Assembly (NCBI RefSeq): GCF_018130765.1
Contig: NZ_JAFCJZ010000027.1
Span: 53,432-117,431, forward strand
Reading direction: 5' to 3'
DNA length: 64,000 nt
From: Bradyrhizobium iriomotense
GTDB taxonomy: Bacteria > Pseudomonadota > Alphaproteobacteria > Rhizobiales > Xanthobacteraceae
A program made the position numbers and the translations under genes. Position 1 is the first letter of the stretch; the number at the start of each line of letters is the position of its first letter. The notes beneath the pieces are model-generated. The model did no database searches. It had not been told where the DNA came from and was given only the letters and a program-made list of their open reading frames with translations. This document shows, piece by piece, positions 45,864 to 53,867 of the stretch.

Positions 45864-45943
45864 GTAGCCCGGGTGAGCGAAGCGACACCCGGGAAACCGC
45901 TCGGAAGGATGATCCCGGATGTCGCTCCGCTCATCCGGGCTAC
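45864..45943. repeat. Palindromic repeat element (about 80 bases)
   Basis: The left arm (from GTAGCCCGGGTGAGCGAAGC) and the right arm (ending in GCTCATCCGGGCTAC) form an imperfect inverted repeat of roughly 30 bases per arm around a short centre. Elements with this wording, GTAGCCCGGGTGAGCGAAGC and its reverse, are familiar to me as dispersed extragenic repeats of Bradyrhizobium and Rhodopseudomonas. Only one copy is in the window, so repetition itself is not shown here. Confidence 0.65.
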
Positions 45944-45984
45944 AGGACCGGGCTGTGTCGCCCGGCTGTCAACCCGTCGCGCCA

Positions 45985-46580
45985 AAAATATTCCGTTTTA
46001 CCGAAATTCGGATTTGTCGTATGTGTCGCTCATCCCGGCTCATCCTTGAGGGGCGATCATGTGGTCGTCATTTTCGCGAGCCGGATTGCGGTGGACGCGG
46101 CAGCGTCGGCACGGGAGGTGCGGGCAGGGCGGGTAGTCCCTGTGAGCTCGTAACCACGTGTGGACGAACGGCGCTGACAGGTTCGTCTCGTCTGTAAGTT
46201 TCCGGCTCCGTCGACGGGGCTGGGAAAACTGCGGCGAAATGGCGGACCGCGCGTACGGCAAAACCGTGTGGTCCTGGCCGTCGTTGCTACGGCCAAGCTC
46301 TTGCGGATGCGGCCCTCGCGTCAACCGGCGCGGCGCCGGTGAATTTCGTGAGGGTGAGGGAGGCCAGAACGAACTCGGCTCCCGGGAGAGCACGGCATAA
46401 GCCGTCCGACCATCGCGCAGGGAAGGCCGAGTGATTGGCTACACCTGTATGCTGCTGTGCGGTCTCTTTGCGCACCATTTTCGCGCAGCAGACCGCGGGT
46501 GCCAGCCGGCACCCGGCCTTCCCTGCGCCCTCTTGGTTTAGAGGGTGGAGAGACCACGCAAAGCTCGGGCGAAATCAGCC
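45985..46580. repeat. Probable dispersed intergenic repeat with strong secondary structure (edges uncertain)
   Basis: I recognise parts of this region, including a 25-codon frame that begins MWSSFSRAGLRWTR at 46060, as a recurrent intergenic sequence of Bradyrhizobium relatives; this is memory, not a search. It contains nested inverted repeats: perfect 15-base arms at 46415-46429 and 46514-46528, and inside them a hairpin GGGTGCC-AGCC-GGCACCC at 46497-46514. No transposase is encoded. The short frames it carries are unlikely to be real proteins. It may specify a structured RNA or be a remnant of a mobile element. Confidence 0.45.
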
Positions 46581-46649
46581 GCGAGGAGGCGAAGGCGTGT
46601 CCGCAATTCGAAATGCGCGCCGTAAGAGCGACGCTGCTGCCTCATACTC

Positions 46650-46729
46650 CGTCATTGCGAGCGCAGCGAAGCAATCCAGAATCCCACCGCGGAAAGAGTC
46701 TGGCTTGCTTCGCTGCGCTCGCAATGACG
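46650..46729. repeat. Palindromic repeat element with 31-base arms
   Basis: The arms 46650-46680 and 46699-46729 are complementary at 30 of 31 positions and begin CGTCATTGCGAGCGCAGCGA. This CGTCATTGCGAGCG palindrome is a familiar dispersed repeat in Bradyrhizobium intergenic regions. With an 18-base loop it would fold into a very stable hairpin in RNA from either strand and could act as a boundary for the downstream minus-strand MarR gene. Confidence 0.75.
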
Positions 46730-46808
46730 ATGATGAAGCAGTTTCACCGATGCCCGTGAAACTATCCGCAAGCCTTGCAATCGCCAGCGCCCGGAAATTG
46801 CGCGCGCC

Positions 46809-47456
46809 TCAACCCTGGCTCGCCACGCGGGCGCGATCGAGATGCTCCTCGATCTTGGGGCGGTCGCGGGTGCGCTCGAAACTGGTGCAGAGCAGCTCGG
46901 TCTCCTCGAGCGAAACAGGAGCGCGATACAACCGGCACATGAACTCGGCGGTTGCACGTCCCTTCGCGGCGGCCGGACCGAGGCCTGGGCTGCGTTCGGC
47001 GAGAAACATGCAGTCCCGGCAGATGCTGGCATCGAGTCGTTGATGCGCGGCGTCGAGGTGATTGAGGATCTCCCGCAGCGAGTCGCGCAAGCGGATGCAC
47101 TCGTCGGTCCCGAGCGCCGTGACCGCATTCACCACGTGGTTGATCGGGTCGTGCTGGCTCAGGCACTTCTCGCCCTGCGCGGTGACGTGGAGCACCACGG
47201 AACGCTTGTCCTCATGCGAGGGCTTTCGCTGCAGGAAAGACTTGCTCTCCAGCGTCTTCACGATCTGCGATGCCGTCGCCCTGGTGGCGCCGATGAAGCC
47301 GGCGAGTGCGGACGGTGTGCGCGAAAACCTGTTGGCGCGGCCGAGGAAGCGCAGCGCCATCCATTCCCGATCGCGCAACCCATGCTGATTGCCTTCGAAA
47401 TACCAAGCCCGCGCCGCCTGGACCAGCAGCTCGACGGCTTCTCTTGCCAATGGCAT
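46809..47456 (-). CDS. MarR-family regulator with a C-terminal cysteine-rich extension
   Basis: A 215-residue protein, longer than most MarR members (about 150). Residues 30-100 form the winged helix (LRDREWMALRFLGRANRF, GATRATASQIVKTLESKSFL, wing RKPSHEDKRSVVLHVT). The added C-terminal region contains ICRDCMFLAE and later FMCRLYRAPVSL and ELLCTSFE, giving cysteines at 146, 149, 174 and 190, spaced like a metal or iron-sulfur site. It may sense metal or oxidants. The start at 47456 has GAGGTAGGA upstream. No target is evident: the nearest genes are the repeats and, 790 bases away, fliI. Confidence 0.75.
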   Translation of the reverse strand: MPLAREAVELLVQAARAWYFEGNQHGLRDREWMALRFLGRANRFSRTPSALAGFIGATRATASQIVKTLESKSFLQRKPSHEDKRSVVLHVTAQGEKCLSQHDPINHVVNAVTALGTDECIRLRDSLREILNHLDAAHQRLDASICRDCMFLAERSPGLGPAAAKGRATAEFMCRLYRAPVSLEETELLCTSFERTRDRPKIEEHLDRARVASQG

Positions 47457-48246
47457 GGATTCCTACCTCGCCCCCGGAACTTCGTCTGCGGCGTCCCGAA
47501 GCCGCCCGGCGCCCAGGCTCGCGAATCTTTCGAGGACCATCAGACCTCCGGACGCGTCCGATGAGCGTCGCGCCGTCCGGAACGTCAGGTTGCGTCGCTG
47601 ATGGCATACCAGTCGCGTCGTCGCACGGGAGCCCGAGTTGCCGTCACCAGCGGATGATGGATCGGAGTTGTTCAACCGAAGGCCCCTGAAGTTCAAGTCA
47701 CAAGCAGACGTTTCTTATCTTGCGCCGAAACGATGAATGAGCTTCTCAACAAAATCAAGTAGAGACGCTCTTTGAGACTGGGTGTCGCCGCAGGCGAATG
47801 TAACGTTCAAGACAATCTCGCTTCCAGGGACACATGATGGTGAATGCAATACGCTGTCCCGCGCGCAACATGCACGCAACTATACGACGGTTTGATTGCA
47901 CAGGATGTTGATGTCTGCCGTTGATGCAGATTGATCGAAGCTTGTGCACGCAAAGGCGATCTGCGTTGACGAGTCATCCACAACTTGTGGGATCTGCGGG
48001 AGAATTGCCCGGGGGAACCTGCAGGAATTGCACGTGGCGGTTGTTGCGGGCGCGATTCGGAGAATCGACGATTCGCCCGCCTGCCACGCGGCCGCCCATG
48101 CTCCTCCGAACGGTTGAAGCGCTCATGAGCGGAAGCGCCGGCAGCCAAGGGGTGTGCACGCGCCGGCAGCGTGGCGGCATGCGCGAACGACCGTCGAAAT
48201 AGTGAGCAAGGCGAAATCGCGGGCGCCGCGCGCCCGGTCCGGCCTG
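47457..48246. other. Intergenic region, no gene supported
   Basis: Some 790 bases lie between the start of the cysteine-rich MarR gene and the end of fliI. Short frames occur on both strands but lack ribosome sites and protein-like composition. Near its right end a hairpin GGGCGC-CGC-GCGCCC (48221-48235) lies 12 bases beyond the fliI stop and could weakly terminate the minus-strand flagellar transcript. The middle part is comparatively AT-rich and could hold promoters, which I cannot assign. Confidence 0.4.
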
Positions 48247-49572
48247 CTACTCGCCCTTGAGCATGTCCCGGAGCTCGCGGAACGGGTCGGCGCTCGGCGG
48301 CGCCGAAGCGTCCTGCCGCATGGCGCTGTAGATCCGCGGAACCATGTCGACCGCCTGGTCGAGGCCCGAATCGCGCCCCTGCTGGTATCCGCCCATCAGG
48401 CGCAGGTCGCGGGTGTCCTCGTATTTGGCGATCATGGTGCGCAGCTTGCTCACCAATTCGCGTTCCTCGGGGTCCCAGACGTTGTGGGCGAGGCGGGAGA
48501 CCGAGGCCAGCACGTCCACGGCCGGATAGCGCGCCTGGTCGGCGATGTGCCTGGAGAGCACGATGTGCCCGTCGAGCGTACTGCGGATGGTGTCGGCGAT
48601 CGGCTCGTTGTGGTCGTCGCCGTCGACCAGCACGGAGAAGATGCCGGTGATCGTTCCGGATCCCTCCTCGCCGGGGCCGGCGCGCTCCAGAAGGCGCGGC
48701 AGGTCGGTGAAGACCGTGGGCGCGTAGCCGCGCGCCACCGCGGGCTCGCCGGCGGCGAGCGCGACCTCGCGGGCTGCGTGGGCGAAACGGGTGATCGAAT
48801 CGACCATGAGCAGGACCGATTCGCCCCGATCGCGGAAATATTCGGCGACGGCCATGGCCGTCTTCGGCGCCAGCCGCCGCATCATCGGGCTCTCGTCTCC
48901 CGTTGACACGATGGTGACGGCGCGGCTGCGATTGTTACCGAGCACGTCCTCGATGAATTCGCGCACCTCGCGGCCGCGCTCGCCGACCAGGGCCAGCACG
49001 ACGGTGTCGAAGCCCTGGCTGCGGGCGAGCATGGCGAGCAGCGTCGATTTGCCGACGCCGGAACCGGCAAAGATACCGACGCGCTGGCCGGCGCAGATCG
49101 GGGCGAACAGGTCGATGACGCGCACGCCGGTGCGCAGCGGCTTGTGGACGCGCGCGCGCTTCATGGCCGACGGCGCCTCGGCCTCCGCCGAGACGGCGCG
49201 CGATCCCGGCGTGAGCGGGCCCTGTCCGTCCAGGGGGGCGCCGAGCGCGTTGATGACGCGGCCCTTCCAGCTCGGATCGGGCGCGAAGGACAGCGGCGGC
49301 ATCCGGTAGGCGACGGAGCCGAGGCCGCCGCCGAACTGCCGGTCGAACGGCTTGGCGATGATGCCGTCGCTGTCGATCCGCACCACTTCGCCGATCTGGG
49401 GCTTGCTGCCGGAATTGACGCCGATCAGCTCACCAAGCCTGACGAAGCGCGACAGGCCAGAGACACGGAAATGCGTCGGCGCGATCTCGGAGATCGCGCC
49501 GCTGACGCTGGCCAGGGGAGTGCTCTGCTGAAGCTCCAGCAGCGCCCACTCGAGTTGCCGAAGAGCATTCAA
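48247..49572 (-). CDS. fliI: Flagellum-specific ATPase of the export apparatus
   Basis: A 441-residue ATPase of the FliI/YscN family, related to F1-beta. It has Walker A AGSGVGKS at residues 169-176, LVGERGREVREFIED after it, Walker B SVLLMVDSITRFAHAAREVAL (seen as LLMVDSITRFAHAARE), and the C-terminal VSKLRTMIAKYEDTRDLRLMGGY region. It powers unfolding and entry of flagellar subunits into the type III export gate formed with FlhB, FliP and others. It is the last of three minus-strand genes (DUF1217, flgF, fliI), 48 bases after flgF, and shares the divergent region at 51142-51284 with motA. Confidence 0.95.
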   Translation of the reverse strand: MNALRQLEWALLELQQSTPLASVSGAISEIAPTHFRVSGLSRFVRLGELIGVNSGSKPQIGEVVRIDSDGIIAKPFDRQFGGGLGSVAYRMPPLSFAPDPSWKGRVINALGAPLDGQGPLTPGSRAVSAEAEAPSAMKRARVHKPLRTGVRVIDLFAPICAGQRVGIFAGSGVGKSTLLAMLARSQGFDTVVLALVGERGREVREFIEDVLGNNRSRAVTIVSTGDESPMMRRLAPKTAMAVAEYFRDRGESVLLMVDSITRFAHAAREVALAAGEPAVARGYAPTVFTDLPRLLERAGPGEEGSGTITGIFSVLVDGDDHNEPIADTIRSTLDGHIVLSRHIADQARYPAVDVLASVSRLAHNVWDPEERELVSKLRTMIAKYEDTRDLRLMGGYQQGRDSGLDQAVDMVPRIYSAMRQDASAPPSADPFRELRDMLKGE

Positions 49573-49620
49573 GGAAACCGTCCACCCTCATTGCGCACGC
49601 GGCGCACTCTACTTGCAAGT

Positions 49621-50349
49621 CTACTTACCCGGCTCGCCCAGCGTCCGGATTGCGTTCTGGAGCGAGCTCTCGGTGCCCTCGATCATCGAATTGGTGCCGT
49701 CGAAGGCGCGCGAGGCGGCCATCAGCTTGGTCAATTCCATCATCGGATTGGCGCCGGACCCCTCGACATAGCCCTGCTTGAAGCCGTCGCGGGAGAAATC
49801 GGCAATCGCGGTCGCGGGCCGGTCGGGCGTGACGCCGGAATTGCCGTAGCGCTCGAGATTGGCGTCAGCGGGAATGTTGAACAGGCCGATGGTGCCGATC
49901 TCGTTGTTGTCCTGGGTGATCGCGCCGCTGCGCGAGATCGAGACCGGTCCGCCGTTCGGGTCGAGCGTGATCTGCGCGCCGCCGGCATCGACGACGGGGA
50001 AGCCGGACACCGTCTGAAGGTCGCCGTTGGCGGCGATCTGGAGCCGGCCGTCGCGCGTATAGACCGTGCCGTTCGGGCCGGCGAAGGCGAGCCAGCCCTG
50101 TCCCACCACGGCTACGTCGAGCGGATTGCCGCTCTCGGTGATGTTGCCCTGCTCGCGGGAGATGATGTTGTCGCCGGGGGAGGAGAAGGCGACCGGGTTC
50201 GCGCCGGCCTTGGACAGTACGGTCTCGAATTTCACCACGTCGGTGCGGAACGCCGCCGTGTTGACGTTGGCAACGTTGTTGGCGATCGTCTGGAGGCGCT
50301 TTTCGAGGGCGACCTGCGCCGACAATCCCACATAGAGAGCGGATTGCAT
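49621..50349 (-). CDS. flgF: Flagellar proximal-rod protein FlgF
   Basis: A 242-residue rod/hook-family protein. The N-terminal QSALYVGLSAQVALEKRL and ANNVANVNTAAFRTD match the flagellar rod signature, GWLAFAGPNGTVYTRDGRLQ is the central FlgF/FlgG segment, and the C-terminal MMELTKLMAASRAFDGTNSM is the rod-family end. FlgF joins FlgB, FlgC and FlgG in the rod that crosses the periplasm. It lies 3 bases after the DUF1217 gene, so they share a transcript. Confidence 0.93.
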   Translation of the reverse strand: MQSALYVGLSAQVALEKRLQTIANNVANVNTAAFRTDVVKFETVLSKAGANPVAFSSPGDNIISREQGNITESGNPLDVAVVGQGWLAFAGPNGTVYTRDGRLQIAANGDLQTVSGFPVVDAGGAQITLDPNGGPVSISRSGAITQDNNEIGTIGLFNIPADANLERYGNSGVTPDRPATAIADFSRDGFKQGYVEGSGANPMMELTKLMAASRAFDGTNSMIEGTESSLQNAIRTLGEPGK

Positions 50350-50352
50350 GAC

Positions 50353-51141
50353 TTACCTGTTGAACTTGATGTTCTGAAGCGTCGTGAGCATGTTGGTATC
50401 CAGGCTCATCGATGTCGCGGCGCCGGCGATCAGGACCAGCGCGGGATTGGTCGAGGTGTCGCTCTGGGCCTGGGTCGCATCCCACATCGCCGCGAAGCGC
50501 TGCACGAATTTGGTGACCTTGGTCGAGTCCTGGAAATCGGTGAGATCGATGTTGTCCGTGATCATCTTGGCCTGCATGTCGATGTCGGACGAGCTGATCG
50601 TCGACGACCAGCCCATTGCGGTCTGGACCACCTGCGTCAGGGCCTTGTCAGCGAGGATCTGGTAGGCGTTGGTGATCGTGGAGGCCTTGCGGGTGAAATA
50701 GAGCGCCAGCCGCAGGCCCTCGTTCTGGTCGCCGGCCTTCTCCTCCATCGTCTGCGTGACGTATTGGGTCGCCGTGCCGGTCGTGGCTGCGGTGGTCTGG
50801 GTCGCCTGGTCGCCGAGCGCGGCGAAATTGAAGGCGGTGGCGAACTGCCGGTAGCGGGTGTCGGAGAGCTTGTTGGCGAAGGCGTCGGAGTCCGAGACCC
50901 CCTCGGTCAGCACCTTGCGCATGAACGCCTTGGCATAGGTCATGTCGCTGAGGCCGTAGGCCTTCATCGCATAGCTGTAGAGGCGGTAGTCCTTCAGGAA
51001 GTCGTCGATCGTCTTCACATTGCCGATATGGCCGAGAAAATAATCGGTCTCGCGGCTGACGTCCGGCTCCTGCGCGACCTGGGTCATCGACTTGCCCAGG
51101 TCCGTGGTCAGTCTGGTGTAATCCGCGATGGTGGATAGCAT
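50353..51141 (-). CDS. DUF1217 flagellar-associated protein
   Basis: A 262-residue protein with the DUF1217 features seen in rhizobial flagellar clusters: DVSRETDYFLGHIGNVKTID, DDFLKDYRLYSYAMKAYGL, and DTRYRQFATAFNFAALG. It is helix-rich, with no signal peptide and no cysteine. Such genes are found next to flgF in this group but their function is unknown to me. It is the first gene of the minus-strand operon and is divergent from motA. A long inverted repeat in the intergenic region may regulate both directions. Confidence 0.82.
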   Translation of the reverse strand: MLSTIADYTRLTTDLGKSMTQVAQEPDVSRETDYFLGHIGNVKTIDDFLKDYRLYSYAMKAYGLSDMTYAKAFMRKVLTEGVSDSDAFANKLSDTRYRQFATAFNFAALGDQATQTTAATTGTATQYVTQTMEEKAGDQNEGLRLALYFTRKASTITNAYQILADKALTQVVQTAMGWSSTISSSDIDMQAKMITDNIDLTDFQDSTKVTKFVQRFAAMWDATQAQSDTSTNPALVLIAGAATSMSLDTNMLTTLQNIKFNR

Positions 51142-51195
51142 GACACGCGCCCCTCTGGCCGCAATTGCGACATCGTCTCAAGCTGCCGCGAATTG

Positions 51196-51237
51196 CTTGC
51201 GCGAGGCTGGCGATGGGGGAAGCCAGCTTCGCGCAAG
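51196..51237. promoter_or_regulatory. Inverted repeat in the divergent flagellar promoter region
   Basis: Sixteen-base arms (51196-51211 and 51222-51237) pair with one G-T wobble around a 10-base centre, between the start of the DUF1217 gene (51141) and the likely motA start (51285). It could be a regulator site serving both operons or, in RNA, a hairpin in the motA leader just upstream of the ribosome site. No T-run follows. Confidence 0.5.
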
Positions 51238-51284
51238 GCTCGCCGACTAGATATTCCCAGTGGGATCGGCGATGGAGCGGCGCG

Positions 51285-52181
51285 TTGGGCAGTTTCGTGG
51301 GGATTTTCATCACGGTGGCGGCGCTGCTCGGTGGATTTGCCGCCATGGGCGGGCATCTGGCCGTGCTGATGCAGCCGTGGGAATTCGTCATCATCATAGG
51401 CACCGCGGTCGGCACCTTCATCCTGGCCAATCCGTGGAAGACGGTCGTCGACACCGGGGTCGCCTGCATGCAGGCCATCACCAACGCGGTGCCGGGGCAG
51501 CGCTATTACCTCGACCTGCTCGGCGCGCTGCACGCCCTGATGCGTGAGCTGCGGGGCAAGGGCCGCAACGAGGTGGAGGCGCATATCGACGATCCTTCGA
51601 GCTCCGAGATCTTCAAGGCGTTCCCCAGCGTGCTCGGCGACCCCTCGCTGCTCCAGTTTATCTGCGACTATGTCCGTCTCATCATCATGGGCAACGCGCG
51701 CACGCACGAGATCGAGGCGCTGATGGACGAGGAAATCCACACCATCGTGAAGAGCAAGCTGGCGCCCTATCATGCGCTGGTGACGGTGTCCGAGGCGATG
51801 CCGGCGCTCGGCATCGTTGCTGCCGTGCTCGGCGTCATCAAGGCGATGGGCGCGCTCGACCAGTCGCCCAAGCTGCTGGGCGGCTTCATCGGCGCGGCCC
51901 TGGTCGGGACCTTCGCCGGCATCTTCATATCCTATGGTGTCCTTTCGCCCTTCGCGATCAAGATCAAGATGATGCGCGAGAAGAAGTGCCGGCCCTACAT
52001 CATCGTCAAGCAGACGCTGCTGGCCTTCATGAACGGCGCCATGCCGCAGATCGCGGTCGAGCACGGCCGTAAGATGATCTCGAGCGGCGAGCGTCCCTCG
52101 ATCGACGTCGTCGAAAACGAGACGATCGCAGGTCCCAAGGCCGTTCCGAGCGAAGCTGAACCGAAGGCCGCGCGCGCATGA
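51285..52181 (+). CDS. motA: Flagellar motor stator protein MotA
   Basis: About 298 residues with four membrane helices: GSFVGIFITVAALLGGFAAM, FVIIIGTAVGTFILANP, VSEAMPALGIVAAVLGVIKAM (seen as MPALGIVAAVLGVIKAM) and GTFAGIFISYGVLSPFAIKI. The conserved Pro of MPALGIVAA and the cytoplasmic charged loop (MRELRGKGRNE) are as in MotA. With MotB it forms the proton-driven stator. The TTG at 51285 is chosen because GGAG lies seven bases before it and it gives the typical N terminus; the frame upstream to 51165 contains implausible hydrophilic residues. motB is not in the window. The stop overlaps fliM by four bases. Confidence 0.9.
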   Translation: MGSFVGIFITVAALLGGFAAMGGHLAVLMQPWEFVIIIGTAVGTFILANPWKTVVDTGVACMQAITNAVPGQRYYLDLLGALHALMRELRGKGRNEVEAHIDDPSSSEIFKAFPSVLGDPSLLQFICDYVRLIIMGNARTHEIEALMDEEIHTIVKSKLAPYHALVTVSEAMPALGIVAAVLGVIKAMGALDQSPKLLGGFIGAALVGTFAGIFISYGVLSPFAIKIKMMREKKCRPYIIVKQTLLAFMNGAMPQIAVEHGRKMISSGERPSIDVVENETIAGPKAVPSEAEPKAARA

Positions 52182-53119
52182 CGATGGAAGACGTCGAGAT
52201 CGATCAGCGGAAGCAGCTGCCGAACTACCTGCTGGATGCGGCGGGTATCTCCATCGAACGCATGCCGATGCTCAATGTGATCTTCGATCGCATGGCGGCA
52301 TCGTGCACCGACAGCCTGCAGCCGATGGCGGGAACGCCCTGCTATTTCTCGGTCAACGGCATCACCAACGACCCCCTCGGCGACATCATCAAGGATTACG
52401 AGGGCAACGCGGTCGCCGCCGTGCTCTATGCCGAGCAGTGGGACTCGCGCGTCATCATCATGCTGGATCGCGACTTCGTGTTCACGATGGTCGAGGCGAT
52501 GTTCGGCTCCGACGGCGCCGAGCCGCCGCTCGACGTCGAGCGTACCTTCTCGAACATCGAGATCCGCCTGGTCCAGGCGCTGTTCGAACGGTTCGCCAAG
52601 GCGCTGCAATCCGCCTTCGCCGGCACGTCCAACGTCACCTTCCGCGTCGAGCGGGTCGAGACCGCGATGGCCTCGCTGGCGATCGGGCGCAGTGGCAACA
52701 TGTCGATCTGCGCGAACATCATGGTGCAGGCGCTCTATCGCGGCGGTCAGATGTTCCTCATCGTCCCGCATTCAGCGCTCAATCCGCTGCGCCAGAAACT
52801 CGCCCATGTCGTCGTTAGCGACGGTCGTGCGTCAGATCCGCGCTGGCGCGAGCAGATGGAGAGCGAGGTTCAGCGGACCGAGGTGACGTTGAGTGCCGTG
52901 CTCGACGAGAAGATGGTGACGCTCGGCGACGTCGTGAAGTTCCAGGTCGGGCAGGTGCTCGAGCTCGAAGCCACGCCGCGCACGCTGGCTCGTCTCGAAA
53001 GCAACAATCAGGTGCTGTTCTGGTGTCAGATCGGCCAGCTGGATGGCTATTACGCCATGCAGGTGTCCGATCCCGTGGATCAGAAACGGGAGTTCGTCGA
53101 TGATATCCTATCTCGTTGA
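52178..53119 (+). CDS. fliM: Flagellar motor switch protein FliM (divergent)
   Basis: A 313-residue protein with the FliM middle domain (DIIKDYEGNAVAAVLYAEQWDSR in parts such as VLYAEQWDSRVIIMLDRDF, FTMVEAMFGSDGAEPP, FSNIEIRLVQALFERFAKAL) and a C-terminal SpoA-type domain (RTEVTLSAVLDEKMVTLGDVVKFQVGQVLELEA in parts). It is part of the C ring with FliG and FliN and binds CheY-P. The N terminus, MTMEDVEIDQRKQLPNYLL, lacks the LSQxEIDALL motif that binds CheY in enteric FliM, as is common in rhizobial homologues. It starts in the end of motA and overlaps the following gene by 20 bases. Confidence 0.88.
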   Translation: MTMEDVEIDQRKQLPNYLLDAAGISIERMPMLNVIFDRMAASCTDSLQPMAGTPCYFSVNGITNDPLGDIIKDYEGNAVAAVLYAEQWDSRVIIMLDRDFVFTMVEAMFGSDGAEPPLDVERTFSNIEIRLVQALFERFAKALQSAFAGTSNVTFRVERVETAMASLAIGRSGNMSICANIMVQALYRGGQMFLIVPHSALNPLRQKLAHVVVSDGRASDPRWREQMESEVQRTEVTLSAVLDEKMVTLGDVVKFQVGQVLELEATPRTLARLESNNQVLFWCQIGQLDGYYAMQVSDPVDQKREFVDDILSR

Positions 53120-53414
53120 TGCCGTGCTGCTCATTGCCCTCGCCTTCACCAGCATGCGGGTGACCAAGATGCACCGCGAGCTGGCGCGCTTGCGCAGCTA
53201 TCAGGGTGAATTCTCGACCATCGTCCACGAGACGGCGGGCGCCTTCGACACGGTCATCACGGCGGCACATGACTCCACGGCAAACCTCGGGCGACTCGCC
53301 AACGTGCTCAGCGCGAAGATCGACCAGGCTCACGAGGCGATCGCGGCGCTCGATGCCAGGAGCGGGCTCGCACCGGTCGCGGCCGCAGGCGGCGCGGACC
53401 TGAACAAGCACTGA
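53100..53414 (+). CDS. DUF6468 flagellar-cluster membrane protein
   Basis: A 104-residue protein with one N-terminal membrane helix (SYLVDAVLLIALAFTSMRV) and a coiled-coil-like helical remainder (KMHRELARLRSYQGEFSTIV, NLGRLANVLSAKIDQAHEAI). The ATG lies within the last codons of fliM (20-base overlap). Small membrane proteins of this kind lie between fliM and fliN in rhizobial flagellar clusters; a role in C-ring or stator assembly is possible, but I know of no demonstrated function. The DUF number is given from memory. Confidence 0.7.
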   Translation: MISYLVDAVLLIALAFTSMRVTKMHRELARLRSYQGEFSTIVHETAGAFDTVITAAHDSTANLGRLANVLSAKIDQAHEAIAALDARSGLAPVAAAGGADLNKH

Positions 53415-53490
53415 AGCCCGGACTGGCGGAACAATTACGATCGGGACGTCGCGGCGTTCCGGGAGTGGAAATACCAAGAGGCGATACCAA

Positions 53491-53865
53491 ATGGCGCAAT
53501 CCTTCGATTATGAGTCTGCACCTGCATCGGGAGAGGCCGAAACGTCTCCGCTGGAGCGGCTGGCGGAGATCGCCCAGCGCACGGCTGAGGAGACCGGCAA
53601 GTTCGCCAATGTCGACGCCATCCTGCGCATTCCCGTCACCATGCAGGTGGTGCTCGGCTCGGCGACCATTCCGGTGGCGAACCTGATGAAGCTCGGCCGT
53701 GGCGCGGTCGTTCCGCTCGATCACCGGGTCGGCGAGCCCGTCGACGTCGTCGTCAACGGCCGCATCGTCGCCCGCGGCGAGGTGGTCGTGGTCGAAGAGG
53801 ACAATTCCCGCTTCGGCGTCTCGCTCACTGAGATCGTCGGGCCGCTGGGGCAGGGTGATACCTGA
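53491..53865 (+). CDS. fliN: Flagellar motor switch protein FliN
   Basis: A 124-residue SpoA-domain protein. The C-terminal 80 residues are typical: VDAILRIPVTMQVVLGSATI, VANLMKLGRGAVVPLDHRVGEPVDV, and NGRIVARGEVVVVEEDNSRFGVSLTEIV (seen in parts). FliN forms the base of the C ring and helps dock the export ATPase. The ATG at 53491 follows GAGGCGATACCAA. It is two bases upstream of fliG. Confidence 0.93.
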   Translation: MAQSFDYESAPASGEAETSPLERLAEIAQRTAEETGKFANVDAILRIPVTMQVVLGSATIPVANLMKLGRGAVVPLDHRVGEPVDVVVNGRIVARGEVVVVEEDNSRFGVSLTEIVGPLGQGDT

Positions 53866-53867
53866 CC

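Noticed and set aside
44189..45985. A 598-codon minus-strand frame opposite the porin
   Set aside because: Antisense to a well-defined porin, with biased Val/Gly/Arg composition and no start signals.
46060..46137. Short frame beginning MWSSFSRAGLRWTR as a real small protein
   Set aside because: It lies in a probable dispersed repeat, has no ribosome site and consists mostly of Arg, Gly and Ser; more likely an incidental frame.
51215..51240. Possible sigma-54 site in the motA divergent region
   Set aside because: Neither strand has the TGGC and TTGC elements at correct spacing.
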